This document shows positions 5,962-8,767 of a DNA stretch of 8,767 nt, piece by piece. The stretch is taken from NCBI GenBank assembly GCA_946478645.1, contig CAMLCW010000215.1:1-8767 (forward strand), given 5' to 3'. The notes under the pieces are model-generated. The model searched no databases, was not told the DNA's origin, and saw only the letters and a program-made list of their open reading frames with translations. Position numbers and translations under genes: made by a program. The DNA comes from an uncultured Variovorax sp. GTDB taxonomy: Bacteria; Pseudomonadota; Gammaproteobacteria; Burkholderiales; Burkholderiaceae. Position 1 is the stretch's first letter; every line of letters starts with the position of its first letter.

Positions 5962-6654
5962 CTGGCCATGCAGCGCTGCCGCCGCGGGCGACGCCAGGAA
6001 CGCGATCGTCTGTGCGGCGTCCGAGGTCGACACCCAGTCGGCCGGGTTCGCATTCGGCATCGCCTGCCGGTTGGCCGGCGTGTCGAGCACGCTGGGCGCC
6101 ACGCTGTTGACGGCCACGCCATGCGGCGCCGCCTCGGCGGCCATGGCTTCCACCAGCCGCTGCAGCGCGCTCTTCGACGCGATGTAGGCGGCCATGCCCG
6201 GCGCGCCGCGCGCGGCCGCCTTGGCGGTGACGGCGACGATGCGGCCCGCCCCCTGCGCGATCATCAAGGGCAGCACCGCCTGCGTGACCGCCACGAACGA
6301 CCAGGCGTTGAGGTCCATCATGCGGTTCCAGCTCGCGCGCGTGAGCGCATGCGTGGCCTCGCCCATCTCGAAGCCACCCGCGATGTGGATGAGGGCATCG
6401 ATGCGGCCGAAGGCCTTCTGCGCCTGCGACGCGACCGCCGACATGTCCTCGGCCGACGTCACGTCGCCCTGCAGCAGCAGGTGCTGCGAATTGTCGAGCC
6501 CCGGGAAGGCTTCGGCCAGCCGGTCCGCGCGATGGTTGATGAGCGCGAGGCGCGCGCCCTGCGCAAGGAAGTGCTGGACCACCGCACGGCCCAGCGCGCC
6601 CGCCGCGCCCGTGACCACCACATGCTGCATGGTGCCTGTATCTGCTGTCGTCAT
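5941..6654 (-). CDS. SDR-family oxidoreductase lacking the usual catalytic Ser
   Basis: This 237-residue protein is a classical-length short-chain dehydrogenase/reductase. The Rossmann cofactor loop is TGAAGALG (15-22), a variant of TGxxxGxG. Asp64 is in the GDVT segment, AGG (92-94) replaces NNAG, Asn116 is in the active-site helix, and Tyr157/Lys161 are in YIASK. The position 13 residues before Tyr157, normally Ser, is Ala144 (VTAKAAARG). The protein may therefore belong to an atypical SDR group or be poorly active in normal hydride transfer. No substrate can be named. ATG 6654 has AGGAG 6 nt upstream. It is divergent from tRNA-Lys and upstream of the pilin cluster on the same strand, with a 159-bp gap; a functional link is not indicated. 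Its C-terminus has been changed by a short duplication. Confidence 0.85.
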   Translation of the reverse strand: MTTADTGTMQHVVVTGAAGALGRAVVQHFLAQGARLALINHRADRLAEAFPGLDNSQHLLLQGDVTSAEDMSAVASQAQKAFGRIDALIHIAGGFEMGEATHALTRASWNRMMDLNAWSFVAVTQAVLPLMIAQGAGRIVAVTAKAAARGAPGMAAYIASKSALQRLVEAMAAEAAPHGVAVNSVAPSVLDTPANRQAMPNANPADWVSTSDAAQTIAFLASPAAAALHGQHLTLDT

Positions 6655-6722
6655 GAAGTCTCCTGATGAAGGGCGTGGAACGCCGCCGATGACGCATGCT
6701 ACCGCCGGCGCGCACGAAATCG

Positions 6723-6750
6723 TTGAGCCTCCAAATTTTTACGCTATACT
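6723..6750 (+). promoter_or_regulatory. Sigma70-type promoter of tRNA-Lys
   Basis: TTGAGC (6723-6728) and TATACT (6745-6750) are 16 bp apart in a locally AT-rich stretch. The -10 lies 38 nt before the mature tRNA, so a short 5' leader is expected. Confidence 0.7.
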
Positions 6751-6788
6751 TGCGGTCTTGCCAAAAAACGCCACGCGTTTGACAGCAA

Positions 6789-6864
6789 GGGCTCTTAGCT
6801 CAGTTGGTAGAGCAGCGGACTCTTAATCCGTAGGTCGAGTGTTCGAGTCACTCAGGGCCCACCA
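6789..6864 (+). tRNA. tRNA-Lys, anticodon CTT
   Basis: This is a 76-nt cloverleaf. The acceptor pairs GGGCTCT (6789-6795) with AGGGCCC (6854-6860), the D-stem is GCTC/GAGC, and the anticodon stem is 6815-6819/6827-6831. Anticodon CTT is at 6822-6824, and a T-arm contains TTCGAGT. It ends with A73 and an encoded CCA (6862-6864). It decodes AAG, the favoured lysine codon in this GC-rich genome. Confidence 0.95.
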
Positions 6865-6873
6865 ACCAACATG

Positions 6874-6907
6874 AAAAGCCTGCTACCGCTCGGTAGCAGG
6901 CTTTTTT
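6874..6907 (+). terminator. Strong rho-independent terminator of tRNA-Lys
   Basis: A perfect 10-bp stem, GCCTGCTACC / GGTAGCAGGC (6878-6887 with 6892-6901), has a GCTC tetraloop. Four As precede it and six Ts follow it (6902-6907). It should efficiently stop the tRNA transcript. Confidence 0.9.
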
Positions 6908-7118
6908 CATGGCCGCATGTACCGCCGGCCGGACCAAGATTCCCCCAGGGAATCGGCACTATTTCACGGTTTTCGCGGGCGACTCGGGCGCTCCCGGCCG
7001 CCGCCTACGCCGAACCGTCCGTCGGCATGGCATCTTGCAACCTGCTGTCACGCACCAAAAGAAGAACAAGAACGACCGCGACAGAAATCTCGCGTCCAAA
7101 CGCCAGTTCGTTTTTTCT
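6908..7118 (+). other. Gene-free region, possible small RNA
   Basis: No convincing protein gene is seen on either strand. The region holds a perfect 7-bp hairpin, GATTCCC-CCA-GGGAATC (6938-6954). It also holds a 5-bp hairpin CGCGA/TCGCG with an 8-nt loop (7077-7094), and a weak AAACG/CGTTT hairpin followed by Ts (7098-7116). It ends at a strong + strand terminator. No clear promoter was found. A small noncoding RNA is possible but unproven. Confidence 0.3.
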
Positions 7119-7141
7119 ACCCGCCCAGGCGGGTTTTTTTT
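7119..7141 (+). terminator. Orphan rho-independent terminator, + strand
   Basis: ACCCGCC / GGCGGGT (7119-7125 with 7128-7134) forms a GC-rich hairpin, with the innermost pair probably open as a CCAG loop. It is followed by eight Ts (7134-7141). The + strand has no A-run before the hairpin, so it would not work as an intrinsic terminator for the leftward thioesterase operon. The nearest + strand gene, tRNA-Lys, already has its own terminator. Confidence 0.75.
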
Positions 7142-7154
7142 CGCCCAGTCCGGT

Positions 7155-7604
7155 TCAGGCCGGCGGCGGAAAGCCGCGCAGGATCGCATCGCGGACGTCG
7201 TCGGGGACGGCCACCGCGCGATGGCTCTCGAGCGAGGTGGTGACGAGCACCTGCTTCACCTGCATGCGCAGCTCATCGTTCGCAGGATCGAAGCAGCGCA
7301 GCACGAGCGCGATCGAGCGCGAACCCAGCCGCTCGACAGAGAGCCCGAGCATCACGTCGTCGCCCATGCGGCTCACAGCGCGAAAGTCGGCCTCGAGCCG
7401 CACGGTCGGCAGGCCGATGCGCCGCTCGGCGATGAGCGCGTGGTAGTCGACGCCGAGGCCTTCGCTGACCCAGTCTTCGACCAAACCGTTGAGCATGACG
7501 AAGTACTGCGGATAGAAGACGATGCCGGCCGGGTCGCAGTCGGAGAAGCGGATCATCCGCGCGCGCTGGAACTCGGCCGCGGCATGGCCGGGCGCGGCGC
7601 TCAC
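7155..7604 (-). CDS. Acyl-CoA thioesterase, 4HBT hotdog fold
   Basis: This 149-residue cytosolic hotdog thioesterase carries the 4-hydroxybenzoyl-CoA thioesterase motif RFSDCDPAGIVFYPQY, with probable catalytic Asp24. A partner helix follows (FVMLNGLVEDWV), and beta strands continue to residue about 125. The family hydrolyses acyl- or aroyl-CoA esters to free acid and CoA. The GTG start at 7604 is chosen because it overlaps the marR stop in a GTGA arrangement and has GAGGAA 5 nt upstream. An ATG 16 codons later (Met17) would cut close to the active-site motif. It is the last gene of the SDR-MarR-thioesterase operon and probably relieves CoA trapping by aromatic or side-chain intermediates. 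The exact substrate cannot be read from sequence. Confidence 0.88.
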   Translation of the reverse strand: MSAAPGHAAAEFQRARMIRFSDCDPAGIVFYPQYFVMLNGLVEDWVSEGLGVDYHALIAERRIGLPTVRLEADFRAVSRMGDDVMLGLSVERLGSRSIALVLRCFDPANDELRMQVKQVLVTTSLESHRAVAVPDDVRDAILRGFPPPA

Positions 7605-8131
7605 GCGGCTTCCTCGCCCGCGGGCTCGCTGCGCATCACGTGCACGCGCAGTTGCCCGAGCTGCGCATGCATCTGCCTGACGGTCTTCATGTCGAGCCCC
7701 GAGAACATCTCGAGGATCCACTGCTCGTGCTCCTTGGCCATCGCCTCGAAGCCCGTGCGGCCCTTGGGCGTGAGGCTCACGATCCACGAGCGCCGGTCGT
7801 CGGGGCTGTGCGTGCGCACCACCACGCCTTCGCGTTCGAGCTCGTCGGTCAGGCCGGTGACGTTGCCGCCGGTCACCATCAGGTAGCGCGAGAGCACGCG
7901 CATCTTGAGGCCTTCGCGGTAGCGGTAGAGCTGCGCCATGTAGTCGAAGCGGGCCAGCGAAATGCCGAAGCGATCGCGCAGGCGGCGCCGGATCTCGGCC
8001 TCGATCTGCGTGGTGCTGGCCAGCATGCGCAGCCAGAGCTTGAGCATCGCGTGGTCTTCGTGGCCGGCGCGCGCTTCGTGGCCCAGTTCTTCGGCGTCGC
8101 TGAGCACCGCATGCGAAGCGTCGTTGCGCAT
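7601..8131 (-). CDS. MarR-family transcriptional regulator
   Basis: This 176-residue winged-helix regulator is expected to act as a dimer. The DNA-binding core runs from about residue 58 (SLARFDYMAQLYRY) through the recognition helix VTGGNVTGLTDELEREG (86-102). The wing carries the family's DDRRS motif (111-115), followed by the SLTPKG strand. The N-terminal 27 residues and the C-terminal helix provide the dimer interface. The ATG at 8131 overlaps the SDR stop by one base, and a near-perfect GGAGGTGAT lies in the end of that gene, so the start is firm and translation is coupled. MarR proteins in such operons usually sense an aromatic acid or its CoA thioester and repress the operon. Here that role is inferred from the neighbouring dehydrogenase and thioesterase. 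Confidence 0.9.
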   Translation of the reverse strand: MRNDASHAVLSDAEELGHEARAGHEDHAMLKLWLRMLASTTQIEAEIRRRLRDRFGISLARFDYMAQLYRYREGLKMRVLSRYLMVTGGNVTGLTDELEREGVVVRTHSPDDRRSWIVSLTPKGRTGFEAMAKEHEQWILEMFSGLDMKTVRQMHAQLGQLRVHVMRSEPAGEEAA

Positions 8132-8767
8132 CACATCACCTCCCCGCCCGAGACCGACACCGACTGCCCGGTGACGGAGGCCGCGCCCTCGCCGCAGAGC
8201 CAGCGCACCGCGTCGGCCACTTCGGCAGGCTGCACGATGCGCTTCTGCGGGTTGACTGCCGAGAACTCGGCCAGCGCATCGGCTTCGCTGCGCCCGGTCT
8301 TGCCGACCACGTTGGCCACGCTCGCGCGCAGGATGTCGGTGTCGGTGTAGCCGGGGCACACCGCGTTCACCGTGACGCCCTTGCGCGCCACTTCGAGCGC
8401 GAGCGCACGCGTGAGCCCGATCACGCCGTGCTTGGCCGCCGTGTAGGCCGCCACGTAGGCATAGCCCTTCTGGCCCGCGGTGCTCGCGATGTTGACGATA
8501 CGGCCCCAGCCGGCCTCGAGCATGCCGGGCAGCGCCGCCTGCGTGCACAAGAAGGTGCCGGTCAGGTTGACGTCGAGCATGCGCTGCCAGAGCGCGAGCG
8601 TGGTCTTCTGCAACGGCGCACTCTCGGCCGCGCCCGCGTTGTTCACGAGGATCGCGACGGGCCCGCGCTCGGCGGCCGCCTGCGCGAAGGCCGCGCGCAC
8701 CGCGGCCTCGTCGGCCACGTCGGCCGCCACAGCGCCGTGCCCCTGACCAGGCAGTGTCGCGGCCACG
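8131..8767 (-). CDS. SDR-family 3-hydroxyacyl-CoA-type dehydrogenase (partial)
   Basis: The gene enters from the right edge; 211 codons plus stop are visible. The N-terminal cofactor loop (TGxxxGIG, roughly the first 45 residues) is outside the window. Numbering from the first visible codons, the catalytic set is intact: NNAG at 42-45, Asn67, Ser95 (IASTAG), Tyr108 and Lys112 (YTAAK). The PGYTDTDI loop and the [12 protein letters not shown] end are typical of FabG/BadH-like SDRs that oxidise 3-hydroxyacyl-CoA or cyclic hydroxyacyl-CoA intermediates. It overlaps marR by one base and carries the marR ribosome site in its last codons. Its position before a MarR regulator and a thioesterase suggests an aromatic-CoA degradation operon whose main genes lie to the right. 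The GTG at the very edge is not the real start. Confidence 0.88.
   Translation of the reverse strand, partial: VAATLPGQGHGAVAADVADEAAVRAAFAQAAAERGPVAILVNNAGAAESAPLQKTTLALWQRMLDVNLTGTFLCTQAALPGMLEAGWGRIVNIASTAGQKGYAYVAAYTAAKHGVIGLTRALALEVARKGVTVNAVCPGYTDTDILRASVANVVGKTGRSEADALAEFSAVNPQKRIVQPAEVADAVRWLCGEGAASVTGQSVSVSGGEVM

Noticed and set aside
6959..7189. A 76-residue - strand open frame in the tRNA-Lys/thioesterase gap
   Set aside because: It is Arg-rich with no motif, overlaps the orphan terminator and the 3' end of the thioesterase gene, and has no ribosome site that stands out.

Overview
The window is GC-rich DNA (roughly two-thirds GC, almost all codons G/C-ending) that reads like a beta-proteobacterial chromosome. 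Protein style, gene neighbourhoods and intergenic style suggest Burkholderiales, most likely Comamonadaceae near Variovorax. That assignment is inference from recognised families, not a database result.

Left part (1-2163): a complete GMP reductase of the short, Bacillus-like GuaC2 type on the + strand. It converges with an alpha/beta hydrolase on the - strand that resembles arylformamidase (kynurenine formamidase). Then comes tRNA-Ala(CGC) with its own terminator.

Centre (2164-5940): an AT-rich intergenic patch with three short perfect inverted repeats precedes a + strand pair, a membrane-bound GAF/HisKA_3-type histidine kinase and a LuxR/NarL-type response regulator. Converging on them is a three-gene - strand cluster. 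It encodes a very short Flp-like pilin, a CpaA/TadV prepilin peptidase and a canonical Flp (type IVb) pilin. The two sets of genes end 7 bp apart. The simplest reading is a small Tad/Flp pilus locus with a dedicated two-component system. No Tad secretion ATPase, secretin or platform gene lies in the window, so those parts must be elsewhere.

Right part (5941-8767): a - strand SDR oxidoreductase lacks the usual catalytic serine and carries a 14-bp tandem duplication across its stop codon. Divergent from it is tRNA-Lys(CTT), with a good sigma70-type promoter and a very strong terminator. Next is a 210-bp stretch without a gene that ends in an orphan + strand terminator. Last is a tightly overlapping - strand operon (SDR, MarR regulator, hotdog thioesterase) that enters from beyond the right edge. 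Its layout resembles accessory genes of aromatic acyl-CoA degradation.

No transposase, phage gene, CRISPR array or plasmid function was seen. The points most worth checking are the two-component/Flp pilin locus with its palindromic upstream region, the degenerate ATP-binding region of the kinase, and the possible small RNA before position 7141.
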